DNA of 64,000 nucleotides from Streptomyces cinnabarinus (GTDB lineage: Bacteria; Actinomycetota; Actinomycetes; Streptomycetales; Streptomycetaceae). The stretch covers positions 9,486,001-9,550,000 of the forward strand of contig NZ_CP114413.1 of NCBI RefSeq assembly GCF_027270315.1. Direction: 5' to 3'. A program made the position numbers and the translations under genes. Below, in pieces: positions 36,660 through 45,979 of the stretch (the stretch's first letter is position 1; every line of letters begins with the position of its first letter). Below the pieces are notes generated by a model, which was not told the origin of the DNA, made no database searches, and was given only the letters and a program-made list of their open reading frames with translations.

Positions 36660-37005
36660 CCGTCCCGACTCGGCGGGGTGGAGGTCGGCGATTCGGCGTA
36701 TCGCCGGTCCGGGCGGGTAGGCGACTTTGCGGCGGGCGTTGCGGGCGGCGGTCAGTGGCAGGGTGCCGATGGAGGGGAGTTGGTCCACGACCTCCAGGAC
36801 GATGCCGGCCTTTGTCTTGGGCTTGTCGATGACGGCCCGCAACTGCGGTTCGCCGTTGGGCAGGGGTCTTGTCGAAGACCTTCTTCCCGGCCGGGGTGTG
36901 TCCGTGGCCGTGATGGTTGCTCTTGCTGGCGTCCGGGCCGGGGGAAGACGCCCGTCTCGTCGATGTCGATCACCGTGCCCCCCGCATGCGTTGATGCCGT
37001 GCCGG
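36660..37005 (-). pseudogene. IS110-family transposase fragment
   Basis: Pieces in two frames: VIDIDETG near 36985, then KTKAGIVLEVVDQLPSIGTL and AARNARRKVAYPPGPAIRRI with ADLHPAE, matching the DEDD-type N-terminal domain of IS110 transposases. The first Asp region and the rest of the gene are lost. The flanks 36522-36659 and 37006-37240 show no gene. Confidence 0.55.
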
Positions 37006-37240
37006 CCTCGGGGTTGGAGCCGTTCGCGCGTATCCACGTCATGCAGACCTGCCGCCCGCAAGCGGCCCGGCATTCGGCCGGGCCGGGCGGCGGCCGGACC
37101 TCTGATCAGTGTCTGTGACGGCACCCCTCGGGCCCGGTGACACCACCCTCAGGTCATCCGCTCGACGGGGGGTAACAGTCATGCCGGGCCCGGAGGCCGG
37201 CGGCCCTCTTGCAGGACCGCCAAGAAGAGAACGGGGTCCG

Positions 37241-38602
37241 TCAGATGGGCTGCATGGCGAAGCTGAAGAGGCCGTCGGGGGTGCGGATGGTGGCGTAGCC
37301 GTTGGTGGTGAACTGCGGCATCTGCTCGATCCCGGAGAGCAGGAGCTTCTTGTCGCGTGCGTCGAGTGCGGCTGCTGTGCCGTCGAGGTAGGCGTAGAGG
37401 ATGCCGTTGCCGGGGAGGGCGTTGGGCGTGATGGTCACTTCGTCGGCGGCCTGGCGCCACAGTTCTTTGCCGGTCTGGGTGTTCCAGGCGACGGCGCCTT
37501 CGCCGTACTGCACGACGGTGGTTTTGCCGTCCGGGGTGATGGCGAGGGCGTCGTCGTCGGTGGTGCCGTTGGTGTCGATGGTGGGGCCTTCGGTGAGCCG
37601 TTTGCCCGTCTTGACGTCGATCAGCGTCATGACCGCTTCGGTATCGCCGTAGGAGGACCATTCGAGGAGGGCTGTGTCGCCTTCGAAGGGCATCAGCCGC
37701 GCACTGGTCGCTTTGTCCTCGGTGACCTGCTGGGCGATGGCGGCCGGCGGTGTGAGGTCCTTGGTGTTCCACACGTCCTTGCCGGTGCGGACGTCGGTGG
37801 CGGTCAGCCACTCGGCGTGGGGCTGGAAGGAGATGTCCTGCTGTGAGGTGTAGCCGAGGCCGGAGCCGACCGCACCGTCCAGGTCGATGTGCGAGGCCTC
37901 GGTGGTCAGTGGCTGCCCGTCGCCGATCGGGGTGAACACGGCGCCGTCGGCCATGCCGGCTTCCACGAGGTAGCCGTTTTTGACCGGGGTGGACATGTGG
38001 GTGTCGTCGTCGAAGGTGGAGCTGCCCAGTTTCTCGCCGGAGGGTGCGTACATGGTCAGCACGGTCTTAGTCGAGGCTTTCTTCAGGCCGTCCGCCGGGG
38101 TGTCGAGGCGGTTGCGGATCAGCAGGGCGGGCGAGCCGTCCCGCCACGTTCCGACCTGCGCGAGCGCCACCGTCGGGGAGGAGGAGTCGCCGCTGTCCGC
38201 GGGGAGGGCGAAGTCGAACTTCTTGCGCAGTGTGCCGCTCTTGGCGTCGAGGAGCCGGGCGGTGAAGGTGCGCGTGCCCGACTGCCCGTCGCTGTAGCCG
38301 GTGACGATGACGGCGTCCCCGACCGTGCAGATGTCGAGCTGCGTCGAGTCCTTCTCAGAAGCCTTGCCCGCGCAGTTGCCCGCCTCGTCGGCCGCCAGGC
38401 TCCAGGCCGGCTGCGCGGCCAGCCCGGGCACCGGCTTGCCCTTGTAGGCCGGGCCCTTCGGCGCCGCGGGAGAGGACTGCGTGCCCTTCCCCGCCTCCCC
38501 GCCGGAAGCCTTGGCATCGGATTCCGCCCCCGCGGAGCACCCGGTCACCATGCCTGCGGACAGCACCAGACCGAGTGCCACCGTCGTACGTATGCGATTC
38601 AA
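37241..38602 (-). CDS. lipoprotein with PQQ-like beta-propeller
   Basis: 453 residues from TTG 38602, supported by AAGGAAG just upstream. The N terminus is a lipoprotein signal with lipobox VTGC (MNRIRTTVALGLVLSAGMVT|GC), then a disordered Ala/Gly/Ser linker. The remainder has propeller-like strands (RLLDAKSGTLRKKFDF; TDVRTGKDVWNTKDL; VAWNTQTGKELWRQ), typical of PQQ repeats. Predicted to be anchored on the outer face of the membrane; no enzyme motif seen. It stands alone, with debris on both sides. Confidence 0.85.
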   Translation of the reverse strand: MNRIRTTVALGLVLSAGMVTGCSAGAESDAKASGGEAGKGTQSSPAAPKGPAYKGKPVPGLAAQPAWSLAADEAGNCAGKASEKDSTQLDICTVGDAVIVTGYSDGQSGTRTFTARLLDAKSGTLRKKFDFALPADSGDSSSPTVALAQVGTWRDGSPALLIRNRLDTPADGLKKASTKTVLTMYAPSGEKLGSSTFDDDTHMSTPVKNGYLVEAGMADGAVFTPIGDGQPLTTEASHIDLDGAVGSGLGYTSQQDISFQPHAEWLTATDVRTGKDVWNTKDLTPPAAIAQQVTEDKATSARLMPFEGDTALLEWSSYGDTEAVMTLIDVKTGKRLTEGPTIDTNGTTDDDALAITPDGKTTVVQYGEGAVAWNTQTGKELWRQAADEVTITPNALPGNGILYAYLDGTAAALDARDKKLLLSGIEQMPQFTTNGYATIRTPDGLFSFAMQPI

Positions 38603-38998
38603 CTTCCTTGCCCCCGTCGTTCCTTATGAATTTTCACGGCCAGCGGGTCAGCTTACTTTGATCATGAACCCGCCCCTTGCCCGGCATGCCCGCAGCCGGC
38701 CCGGCCGCGCACACGGCCCGCCGTTCATCGCTCCAGCGCCCTGGTGGGTATGCCGGTGCGGCCGGCCGTCTGGTGCTGTCGGCCAGGGGGAGTTGTTCTC
38801 GCCCACTGCCTCAGGAGCGCGCTGCCAGAGCATCACAGTGTTTCCCGCTGCCGGGCGGACTTGGACAGATGTGGGCTTCAACGGGGCGGGCTGCACTGCC
38901 TCTGCTGTGATCAGCACCCCGCCGTCTTCCTCGATCGGTTTATCGGACCCTTCGCGGGGACGGAATGCACTTTCAACGCTCGCGCGTGGGCGCCGGGT

Positions 38999-39145
38999 TT
39001 ACAGCTCGGTCCATGGGCAGGGCGGGCCGCCGGTGAGTGGTGTCCATACGGGTGCGGAGGGGCCGTGTTCTTCGATGTCTTCGAGGACGGCGGCTGCGAG
39101 GGGGACGTCGCGGGCGAGGGCGGCGACGAGGGGGTGCTGGGCCAT
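38999..39145 (-). CDS. possible small protein, 48 residues
   Basis: ATG 39145 begins MAQHPLVAALARDVPLAAAV, continuing LEDIEEHGPSAPVWTPLTGG and ending PPCPWTEL at TAA 38999. Codons are strongly G/C at third positions, better than any overlapping frame, but there is no clear ribosome site and an in-frame stop lies upstream, so it may be the tail of a decayed gene. The rest of 38640-39600 has no convincing gene. Confidence 0.3.
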   Translation of the reverse strand: MAQHPLVAALARDVPLAAAVLEDIEEHGPSAPVWTPLTGGPPCPWTEL

Positions 39146-39625
39146 GACCGACGAGCGGGTGCGCAAGGCGGCCTACGTGTGGGACGTCTCCCAGCGTGCG
39201 AGTGTGGTGCTTTTGGGCGTGGTGCCGATGCGGGCGGCCTTCTGGATGCCCCGGTCGCGCGAGCCCGCTCTCATCACCGAGTGCAGGGACCACCTGTACC
39301 GGCTCCAGACCGTACAGAGCGTGACCTACGGGGCGAGCGGTGCCCGGTGGGCGGAATGCTCGACCTGGGATCCGCCTTCGGTGCCTCCTTCACGGCTTCC
39401 CTTGTCACGCTGCCTGAACTGGTCCGGCGACTGCGCCGGAAGGCTGTGTGACGGCTGGGCGTGCCTGCCATGGTCCGAAATTCGCCCGTCCAACAGGCAA
39501 CTCACACACCACATTTACCCCTCTCACGGGTTGGTCACAGATCCGCTCGGTCCGGGGGTTGACCGGTGGGTCGTGCGCTGTCCGATCCGATGCCACTGAC
39601 CATGGCACTCGCAGACGAGGAACCG

Positions 39626-41299
39626 ATGACCAGTCAGCACCAACGCAAGCGTGTGAAACACTCGGCGCTCGCCGTTTTTGCCGCGCTAGCCGTCGTGGCC
39701 GCAGTGGCCGCCACCGCTCCCGGTGCCGGGGCGGCGCAGGCGGGCACGCCCGGCATGCCGAAGCTCAAGCTGATCGCGGCTTCGAGCGCCGTGACGCTGG
39801 ACCGCTGGGAAGGGGAGGGAGAGGGGGAGCGGGGCGTCTTTTTGGACTTGGGGACGTACGTCACCGTCGACGGTGCGCCGCTGGAGTTCAAGGTCAAGCG
39901 TAAGTCGTACAAGGATCCCGTCGTCGCCCAGCAGGTCCTGCGAGACGGCACGAAGACCACGACCAGGGCCCTGCCCGCCGGCCTGGTGAAGGACTTCTCC
40001 GGCCTGCCCGGCTTCCTTGAGGTGTCGCTCAAGAATGCGGCCGGCCAGGAAGTGGCCAAGACCAAGGGCTCCTTCTGCCCGAACAACGCCTCCGGCCGCA
40101 TCCGCCCCGACGCTCCGGCGACGTCCCACTATCCGGAGAGCTGCCCCACCAACCCGTTCACGCTGGGCTCGGTGTGGGGCGTGGAGAAGGGCTGGGCGTC
40201 CAACTCCAGCACCGTCGACTACGACAAGCCGCTGGACCTGCCGGTCGGCCAGTACACGGCGAAGGTGCGGGTCGCGAAGAAGTACCGGGACCTGTTCGGC
40301 ATCCCCGACGACCAGCCGACGATCAAGGTGACGGTGCGTGAGGAGACCGGCGGGGGCGGGGGCATGGGCCTGACGGCCCGCTCCGGCCACGCTGCGCATC
40401 ACGCCGGCGGCCCGGCGGGCCACCACTACGGCCCCCGGGGCGCCGACGCCCCCACCCCGGGCGCCCTGTCGCACGCGCTCGAAGACCGCGGCCTGGCCCA
40501 CCACCTGGGCGACGGACGCGGCCACACCGACGGCTCGCGCATCGCGCCCGCGCTGAAGGCCGCCGACAAGCGGCCCACCGGCCGGGCGGGCGTCCCGGCG
40601 AACGCGCCCAAGCCGGATCTGCGCTCGCTGCCCGCCTGGGACATCGCCATCACCGACGGCGAGGACGGCGACGTACCCGGCAAGGACTACCTCGCCTTCA
40701 GCGCCAACGTCTGGAACGCGGGCCCGGCGCCCCTCGTCGTGGACGGCTTCCGCAGCCCGGGTAAGGACCTGATGGACGCTTACCAGTACTTCTACGACGC
40801 GAACGGCAAGCAGGTCGGCTACACCCCCACGGGCACGATGGAATGGGACCCACGTATCGGGCACGAGCACTGGCACTTCACGGACTTCGCCAGCTACCGG
40901 CTGCTGAGCGAGGACCAGACCAAGGAGGTCCGCAGCGGCAAGGAGGCGTTCTGCCTGGCCAACACCGATGCCGTCGACTACACGGTCAAGAACGCCAACT
41001 GGCACCCGTACAACACGGATCTGTCGACCGCCTGCGGCGAGCAGAACTCCATTTCCGTCCGCGAGGTCCTCGACGTCGGCTCCGGCGACACCTACACCCA
41101 GTACCGCCCCGGCCAGTCCTTCGACATCACGGACCTGCCGAACGGCACGTACTACATCCAGGTCATCGCCAACCCGGAAAAGCGCCTGCAGGAAACCAAC
41201 ACGAAGAACAACGTGGCCCTGCGCAAGGTCATCCTCGGCGGCGAGCCGGGCAAGCGGACGGTCAAGGTACCGCCGCACGGCCTGATCGACGCCAGGTGA
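39626..41299 (+). CDS. secreted lysyl-oxidase-family protein
   Basis: 557 residues from ATG 39626 (GAGGA upstream); the signal peptide runs ALAVFAALAVVAAVAATAPG to about residue 35. Residues ~40-250 form a strand-rich N-terminal domain; residues ~255-310 are a His/Gly-rich linker (HAAHHAGGPAGHHYGPRG). The C-terminal ~200 residues are the LOX domain: copper motif GHEHWHF, then DFASYRLL and a strand-rich end (DLPNGTYYIQVIANPEKRLQ). Animal LOX deaminates peptidyl-lysine; Streptomyces homologues are secreted copper oxidases. The His-rich linker may help copper loading (inference). A strong hairpin follows at 41397. Confidence 0.9.
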   Translation: MTSQHQRKRVKHSALAVFAALAVVAAVAATAPGAGAAQAGTPGMPKLKLIAASSAVTLDRWEGEGEGERGVFLDLGTYVTVDGAPLEFKVKRKSYKDPVVAQQVLRDGTKTTTRALPAGLVKDFSGLPGFLEVSLKNAAGQEVAKTKGSFCPNNASGRIRPDAPATSHYPESCPTNPFTLGSVWGVEKGWASNSSTVDYDKPLDLPVGQYTAKVRVAKKYRDLFGIPDDQPTIKVTVREETGGGGGMGLTARSGHAAHHAGGPAGHHYGPRGADAPTPGALSHALEDRGLAHHLGDGRGHTDGSRIAPALKAADKRPTGRAGVPANAPKPDLRSLPAWDIAITDGEDGDVPGKDYLAFSANVWNAGPAPLVVDGFRSPGKDLMDAYQYFYDANGKQVGYTPTGTMEWDPRIGHEHWHFTDFASYRLLSEDQTKEVRSGKEAFCLANTDAVDYTVKNANWHPYNTDLSTACGEQNSISVREVLDVGSGDTYTQYRPGQSFDITDLPNGTYYIQVIANPEKRLQETNTKNNVALRKVILGGEPGKRTVKVPPHGLIDAR

Positions 41300-41396
41300 C
41301 CGACGCCGGGTAAGCGGCGCCGGCCCGCAGACCGCGTGAGCGCCTCCTGGCTGCGCTCTGCGCGGGATGCTGTTGGCCCATTGAGGGCCGTGCGTG

Positions 41397-41439
41397 ACGG
41401 CGGTCCCCAAGACCCGGTTGTGGTCTTGGGGACCGCCGT
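41397..41439 (+). terminator. intrinsic hairpin downstream of the lysyl-oxidase gene
   Basis: A perfect 17-bp stem (41397-41413 with 41423-41439, ACGGCGGTCCCCAAGAC and complement) with a 9-base loop, followed by a T-containing stretch, lies about 100 bases after the stop. Confidence 0.8.
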
Positions 41440-41531
41440 TGTCGTATGCGTAGGGCGTCGATGTCGATGCAGCCGATGGAGCCGGTTGAGGTGCCGGGTC
41501 GGCGCTTCCACAAGAGCGACACCCTGCAAGC

Positions 41532-41759
41532 GTCTTCGCCGCCTACGCCACCCCCCGCGGAGGCGCCCTGGTGAACCGCGAGTTGTATCTGCCCAAGTCC
41601 TAGACGGACGACCGCGAGCGCTGCCACGCTGCGAAGGTCCCCGACGAGCGGACCTTCGCCACCAAAGGAGAGCTGGCCAAGACCATCGTGCTGCGCGCGC
41701 TCGCCTCGCCGCTGCCGATCGCCCGGGTGACTGCGGACGCCGCCTGGGGGAGTGCGTGA
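41532..41759 (+). pseudogene. IS701-family transposase fragment with internal TAG
   Basis: Frame VFAAYATPRGGALVNRELYL, PKS, TAG (41601-41603), then TDDRERCHAAKVPDERTFAT and LASPLPIARVTADAAWG. In IS701 the stop position is a Trp (PKSW), so TGG has become TAG. Both ends of the transposase are missing. Confidence 0.65.
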
Positions 41760-41996
41760 ACGCCCCCTCAGCCTGCCCCGCCTCGTACCCCCCAATCGGG
41801 CGTCGAGGCGCAGGACCCGTTCATCGGCCTCGCGTTCGAGCCGGTGAACGCCAGCGGCCGTACCGGCTGATGTTGGGGGGCGTGCACTTCGGCTTCGAGT
41901 ACGACAGGCCGACCACGCGTCGCCGCAGGCATGCGCGGCAGCATCCCCCACCCGACACCTGACCGGCGGCCACGCCGATGCTGCATATGGGCTCGT

Positions 41997-42069
41997 GGCC
42001 GACGATGCGCATGGTGACGAGTTCAACGAGGGCATGGGGCACGTCGAGTGCGGCAGGACATGCGACCAA
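41997..42069 (-). pseudogene. DDE transposase (IS5-like), N-terminal shard
   Basis: PAALDVPHALVELVTMRIV matches the start of a common Streptomyces DDE transposase (PAALDVPHALVE.VTMLIV). Only ~25 codons persist. The region 42070-42506 has no recognisable gene. Confidence 0.35.
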
Positions 42070-42506
42070 CGAGGCTTCCTTGCGGGCGAGTTGTGGCGTG
42101 AGAACCTACTCAACCGCCGGGGAGTGCGACGGCTGTTAGGCAGACGGCGCACGGCCGCGAGGTGACCTGCTGGGACCTTCCCGGGCACGAGGCAGGGGCG
42201 GGTCAGCTCTTGCGAATCAGTTTGCATGCTGCTGGGAGAGGGTGACGACAAAGGCTGTGATGCCGGAGCGTCCGGGGCGCGGGCTGGGTGACGTGCCTGG
42301 GTCGTTCGTGCGGTGGTGGTGCGAGCGGCGCTGGGGAGGAGCTCTGGCTGCGTAGGTGCGGGTGGCCGCCCGTGGTGCATCGTGGTCCCGCCTGGATGGG
42401 TCGTCGCGTAAGAGTTGACCGGGCCGCGTCCCGCTGACGTGAGAGGTAGGACCTTGCCTTGGCTGTAACGCCGAGCAGGGGCAGGGGGGAGCGGTTCGGT
42501 TTCACT

Positions 42507-42770
42507 CCGCTGTTTGATGGCTGGCTCTACCTCTATGCGACCGCGGTCGTCCCGGCCGGTACCCGGTGGGCTACGCGCGTGCCGAACTGTGCACCGCCGT
42601 TTCAGGTCCTGGCATGAGCCGATCCCGGCCCTGCTGGAACGTGTCGGCCGCTTGGACCCGGCCGGCGTCCGGCAGAGCGACTTCCACGAGCTGGCCCCTG
42701 CACCCCGGCCGGATCGCCTGGCTCGGTGACGCCGCCCACGCCATGTCCCCAACCTCGGCCAGGGCTGCTG
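42507..42770 (+). pseudogene. FAD-dependent monooxygenase, C-terminal remnant
   Basis: In alternating frames: LFDGWLYLYATAVVPAGTRW, then SWHEPIPALLERVGRLDPAG and VRQSDFHELAP, then LHPGRIAWLGDAAHAMSPT, the DG/GD motif that contacts FAD ribityl phosphate in aromatic hydroxylase-type flavoproteins. Frameshifts and loss of the N-terminal GxGxxG fold make it non-functional. Confidence 0.7.
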
Positions 42771-42845
42771 CCTACCGTCTGCAGTCCATTCTCGTACGCA
42801 ACCAGGCTGAGGTTTGAGGTTCCCCCGGCGTGCGGGAGGTGCTGA

Positions 42846-43345
42846 TCAGCTGGTCAGGAGGGGGTGACGGGGTTTCAGGTTCGTTCGTTCGGCCGTTGCC
42901 AGGCGGACCCCGAGGTCGTCGGCGAGGGCGAGCAGGACGCGCCGGTGGGCGGCCGGGTCGGGGTCATCGAGGGCAAAGCGGTGCTCCGTGCTGAGGCTCG
43001 CCGGTGCAGGGGTGGGGTCGACGCCGGTGGTGTCGCGGCCGTGGGCGTGTTCGTGGAGGGTGCGGCCAGCGCGTGCGCCGAGGAGGCGCTGCAGCGTGAA
43101 CTGGGGGACATCGGCGACGTCACCGACGGTGTCCAGGCCGTACTCGGCGGGCGTCGCGGCCGTCTTCGCGCCCACGCCGGGCAGTTCGCTGACCGGCCGG
43201 GGCCGCAGGAACGCGGTGATTGCCTCGGGGGAGCCTTCGATGACAGTGCGCCGGCCTGGTGGGGTGAGAGCGCAGGCCATGGCGGCGAGCATCCTGTTGC
43301 CCGCACAGCCCGCGGCACTCTGCAGGCCGAAGGGGGCGAGCGCAC
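42846..43345 (-). pseudogene. Y-family DNA polymerase (DinB-like), internal/C-terminal fragment
   Basis: Begins AGNRMLAAMACALTPPGRR, continues the thumb with PVSELPGVGAKTAATPAEYG (helix-hairpin-helix) and LLGARAGRTLHEHAHGRDTT, then the little-finger start ASLSTEHRFALDDPDPAAHR, ending at 42846. The palm with catalytic acidic residues and the rest of the little finger are missing. Truncated on both sides. Confidence 0.75.
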
Positions 43346-43469
43346 GCGCCCCGTAGTGCGGCTCCCCGGCTTTCACTTGAGGCCCATCAGACTCTTGCTT
43401 CCGCAACCCTCTCCGATGACCCGGCGTCCCATTCCATGAGGGACGGCTGTCGATCACCTGGGAGAGCAC

Positions 43470-43790
43470 GTGATGAAGAAGGACCAGAGGACGGACGTGG
43501 CGGGGGAGAAGGACCGCGAGAAGTGGATGGCGCGTTTCCAGGTGCGGCTGGCCATGCAGCCGGGCGTGGACCGGGCAGTCGTGCTCCAGGGGGTCAAGGA
43601 TGTCACGGTCCACTGCGCGGATACGGGGGAGCACCCGCGGACTGCCTTCGGTGATCCGGACGCCTGCGCCGTGCAGGCCGCCGCGCGGCTGGTGCCGGCA
43701 GACCGGGTGGCGGGCGCGAGGCAGCGCAACGCCGTGGTGGACGCGCTCGACTCCGTGCTCAAGAAGGCCGGGCACGTCGCCGGTCTGTGA
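43470..43790 (+). CDS. small HAAS-like hypothetical protein
   Basis: 106 residues; ATG 43470 or 43473 after GGGAGAG. Core MARFQVRLAMQPGVDRAVVL, VTVHCADTGEHPRTAFGDPD and a helical end NAVVDALDSVLKKAGHV. The pattern (E/D)...H..(E/D)TGE.P..AFGDP is that of the HAAS signalling domain paired with PadR regulators and permease-like proteins; no partner is adjacent. Codon use is normal. Confidence 0.55.
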   Translation: MMKKDQRTDVAGEKDREKWMARFQVRLAMQPGVDRAVVLQGVKDVTVHCADTGEHPRTAFGDPDACAVQAAARLVPADRVAGARQRNAVVDALDSVLKKAGHVAGL

Positions 43791-44213
43791 CCGGTTGAAG
43801 CGTCCGTCATGGCCTGGTGCATGGGTTCTGACACAGCCTCGGTCCGCCGGGGCTGCTGGGCAGCTCAGGCGATTTGCGGAGCGTCGCAGCCGGTGACACC
43901 GATCTTGCGTTGCGCGCTGCTGGAAACAGCCGGCGGGCCGCCATCGGTGCCAACCATCGTGCTGTGCCGGTTTGTCGTCACTGGGTGGGCGTCGGTGACG
44001 GTGTGTCGGGTGGGTGTTTGTGCCGACGGCGCCCGAAGAGTGGCTTGTGCCGTTCGTTGTGCGGAGGATGACGCCGAAAGCAGCCCGGCCGTCGATGCCG
44101 ACCGGCCTTCCCGATGTCGTGCCGCTTCGCAGGGCTCCATGACAGCCAGACCGATGGGCCGGCAGTCGGGAAATCCTGCTGCCGGCCGCAGGCCGTGATG
44201 GCAGGCTCTGCCC
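43791..44213. other. no intact gene
   Basis: About 420 bases of short conflicting frames without recognisable family or ribosome sites. Possibly decayed. Confidence 0.35.
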
Positions 44214-44461
44214 ATGGTCTTCTTGCGCTGCGAAGCGATCCGGTGGGTCGATGACGAACCCCGGCCCGGCCTGGTCGAAGTCCGCTTCACCGACGCCCAC
44301 CAGCAGCAGTGGGCCTTCGTTGGCAAGTGGCCCGTCTTCGGCGGCAAGGACACGACAACACCACGGACACGGTCACGATCTCCCTTGTCCCTTCGGGAGG
44401 CGAATCACTCGACGGAAGCGTCGAGTTCGAAGTGCGAGCTGATCAATTGACCAGGCGCTGA
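44214..44461 (+). pseudogene. hypothetical protein gene with a frameshift
   Basis: From ATG 44214: RCEAIRWVDDEPRPGLVEVR and QQWAFVGKWPVFGGKD. At about 44352 the coding pattern moves to another frame and continues DNTTDTVTISLVPSGGESLD followed by GSVEFEVRADQLTRR and TGA at 44459. The join makes one ~82-residue beta-rich protein. Family not recognised. The downstream stretch 44462-44649 shows no gene. Confidence 0.5.
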
Positions 44462-44649
44462 GGTCCACGATCACCCCGTCGACCTGGCGGTCGGCGGGGC
44501 CTACGCATGCTCGTCGATCCTCACCCTCCTCACATCGTTCAACCCGCAACAAAGTGATGCGAAGAGCGGCAGCGGCCGTTTCATGGTTCCGGGAAGGGCA
44601 GGGTCGTCGGGGTGCGGGTGGTCGGGGCCGCGCCCCACTTTGCAGATTG

Positions 44650-44934
44650 CTACCCAGCAGCCGCAACCGTGCCGGCTGTGACCTGAGGGCTGTTGGGGAG
44701 CAGGGAGGCGAGGTTGTCCCTCACGAAGTCGGCCGCCCGCTTGATCGACTCTTCGGCTCCGGATTGGTCTTCGAAAACGCTGGTAGAGACCATCACCCCG
44801 TCCCCAGCGTCCACGAAGTAGTAGGCCACGAAGCCGGGGACTTTGCGCAGGAGAGGCACGAATCCCTCGTCCACTCGACGCCCTGCCTCGGCAGAGTCCG
44901 TCACTCCTTCGTAATGGCGAATCACTGCATACAT
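44650..44934 (-). CDS. small ABM-fold-like protein
   Basis: 94 residues from ATG 44934, chosen because AGGAG precedes it at normal spacing (a second in-frame ATG at 44961 lacks one). MYAVIRHYEGVTDSAEAGRR, VPGFVAYYFVDAGDGVMVST and VFEDQSGAEESIKRAADFV give the beta-alpha-beta-beta pattern of antibiotic-biosynthesis-monooxygenase-like (dimeric ferredoxin-like) proteins. Whether it is an enzyme is uncertain. Isolated between decayed genes. Confidence 0.65.
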   Translation of the reverse strand: MYAVIRHYEGVTDSAEAGRRVDEGFVPLLRKVPGFVAYYFVDAGDGVMVSTSVFEDQSGAEESIKRAADFVRDNLASLLPNSPQVTAGTVAAAG

Positions 44935-45143
44935 GGCTGATCTCCTCATATTCCAGGTCACCTTGCGCGAAACGACATACCCTCAGTGAGCGTCTCTCGC
45001 TCGGGTGATGTCCGGAGGTGACCTGGATGGACGCATCAGTGGGCCAACCGGGCATCAGCTGTTGCCGCGGCCTTGGCGAACCGGGACTTCACGGACGTCG
45101 CGTCAGATCCATTCTCAAGGCTCTGTCCGCAGCTGCGTGAAGC

Positions 45144-45500
45144 TCATCGCTGGGTGAGGATCCGGGTCCGGAGGAGTTCGAACGAGGCTCGGCCGTACAT
45201 GGCTCCCTTGGGTGTTTTTACTCGGTTCACGTGCCCTTCGACGCCCCCGGAGCTCAGGGCAGTGTCAGCCCGGCGGTCACCGCGCCGAGGTCCTGGCGGA
45301 GGAAGCCAGCGAAGCCCCTCCTGGGCTTCGGAGCATCCTGCCCGGCTGGCCGGATCCACTCCAGCAGCCGGTATCCGCGCGGGTGACGGACCATGTCAGC
45401 GAAGGCGCGGGCGAGGTCGCGGGCCCGGGCTGTGTCCGGGCCGGCGAGCCGAACTTGAAGCAGTCGCTCGTCCTGGCTCTCGGTGAGCGTTTCCCGCGGC
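45144..45500 (-). pseudogene. ISL3-family transposase, C-terminal remnant
   Basis: PRETLTESQDERLLQVRLAG, ARAFADMVRHPRGYRLLEWI and FLRQDLGAVTAGLTLP lie in one frame; after a shift near 45254, GGVEGHVNRVKTPKGAMYGR and ASFELLRTRILTQR finish in another. This is the final DDE-E block and tail of ISL3 transposases. The bases GGCTCTGTCCGCAGCTGCGT near 45119 resemble an ISL3-type terminal repeat. Confidence 0.7.
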
Positions 45501-45566
45501 CGCACGATCCACGAGGTGATCTTGCGTGGGCTTCCTGTCGGCGTTGCGCTGCCGGCGATGCTGCTC

Positions 45567-45979
45567 GCTCCCGTCCTGGAAGAGCACCTGTCCCGCCGAT
45601 TCAACGCCAGGGCCCGCGAGCGGGTCCGCACCGTCGAAGGCGACGGCGCGGTCCGCGACCTGCATCGCCTCGCCGCCGTGCACACCTTCCGCGTCCCCGC
45701 CGCAGCGGGCGGCGAGCGTTGTGAACTGCGGCGCTCGGCCGAGACCGGCCACAGCGTGCTGCGGGACGCGTCCTGTGACCTCCACACCCACGACACCCGC
45801 TCGGCCGTGGCCGGCTCACGCTCCAACTCGCCGACCGGGTCGAACAGATCATCCAACGCGCCGCCCGCAAGGAAGGCGCCGCCGCAGCGGACCCCACCCG
45901 CAAGCCCAAACACCCGCCGGGCGCCCGCACAACGGCACCTCGCTCCACACACAACACACCACTGAAGGGAACCGCCCTC
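45567..45979 (+). pseudogene. degraded regulatory/plasmid-type protein gene
   Basis: Strong codon bias supports EEHLSRRFNARARERVRTVE and VRDLHRLAAVHTFRVPAAAG in one frame and, after a shift near 45800, LGRGRLTLQLADRVEQIIQR and KEGAAAADPTRKPKHPPGAR in another, leading to the start of the next frame at 45980. The charged C-terminal tail followed by a second gene resembles plasmid-borne genes, but no family is recognised. Confidence 0.4.

Noticed and set aside
38744..39599. Plus-strand frames of 235-372 codons over 38.5-39.6 kb
   Set aside because: They cross between frames, lack domains, and a minus-strand small frame in the same place has better codon bias; the region is left as mostly non-coding.
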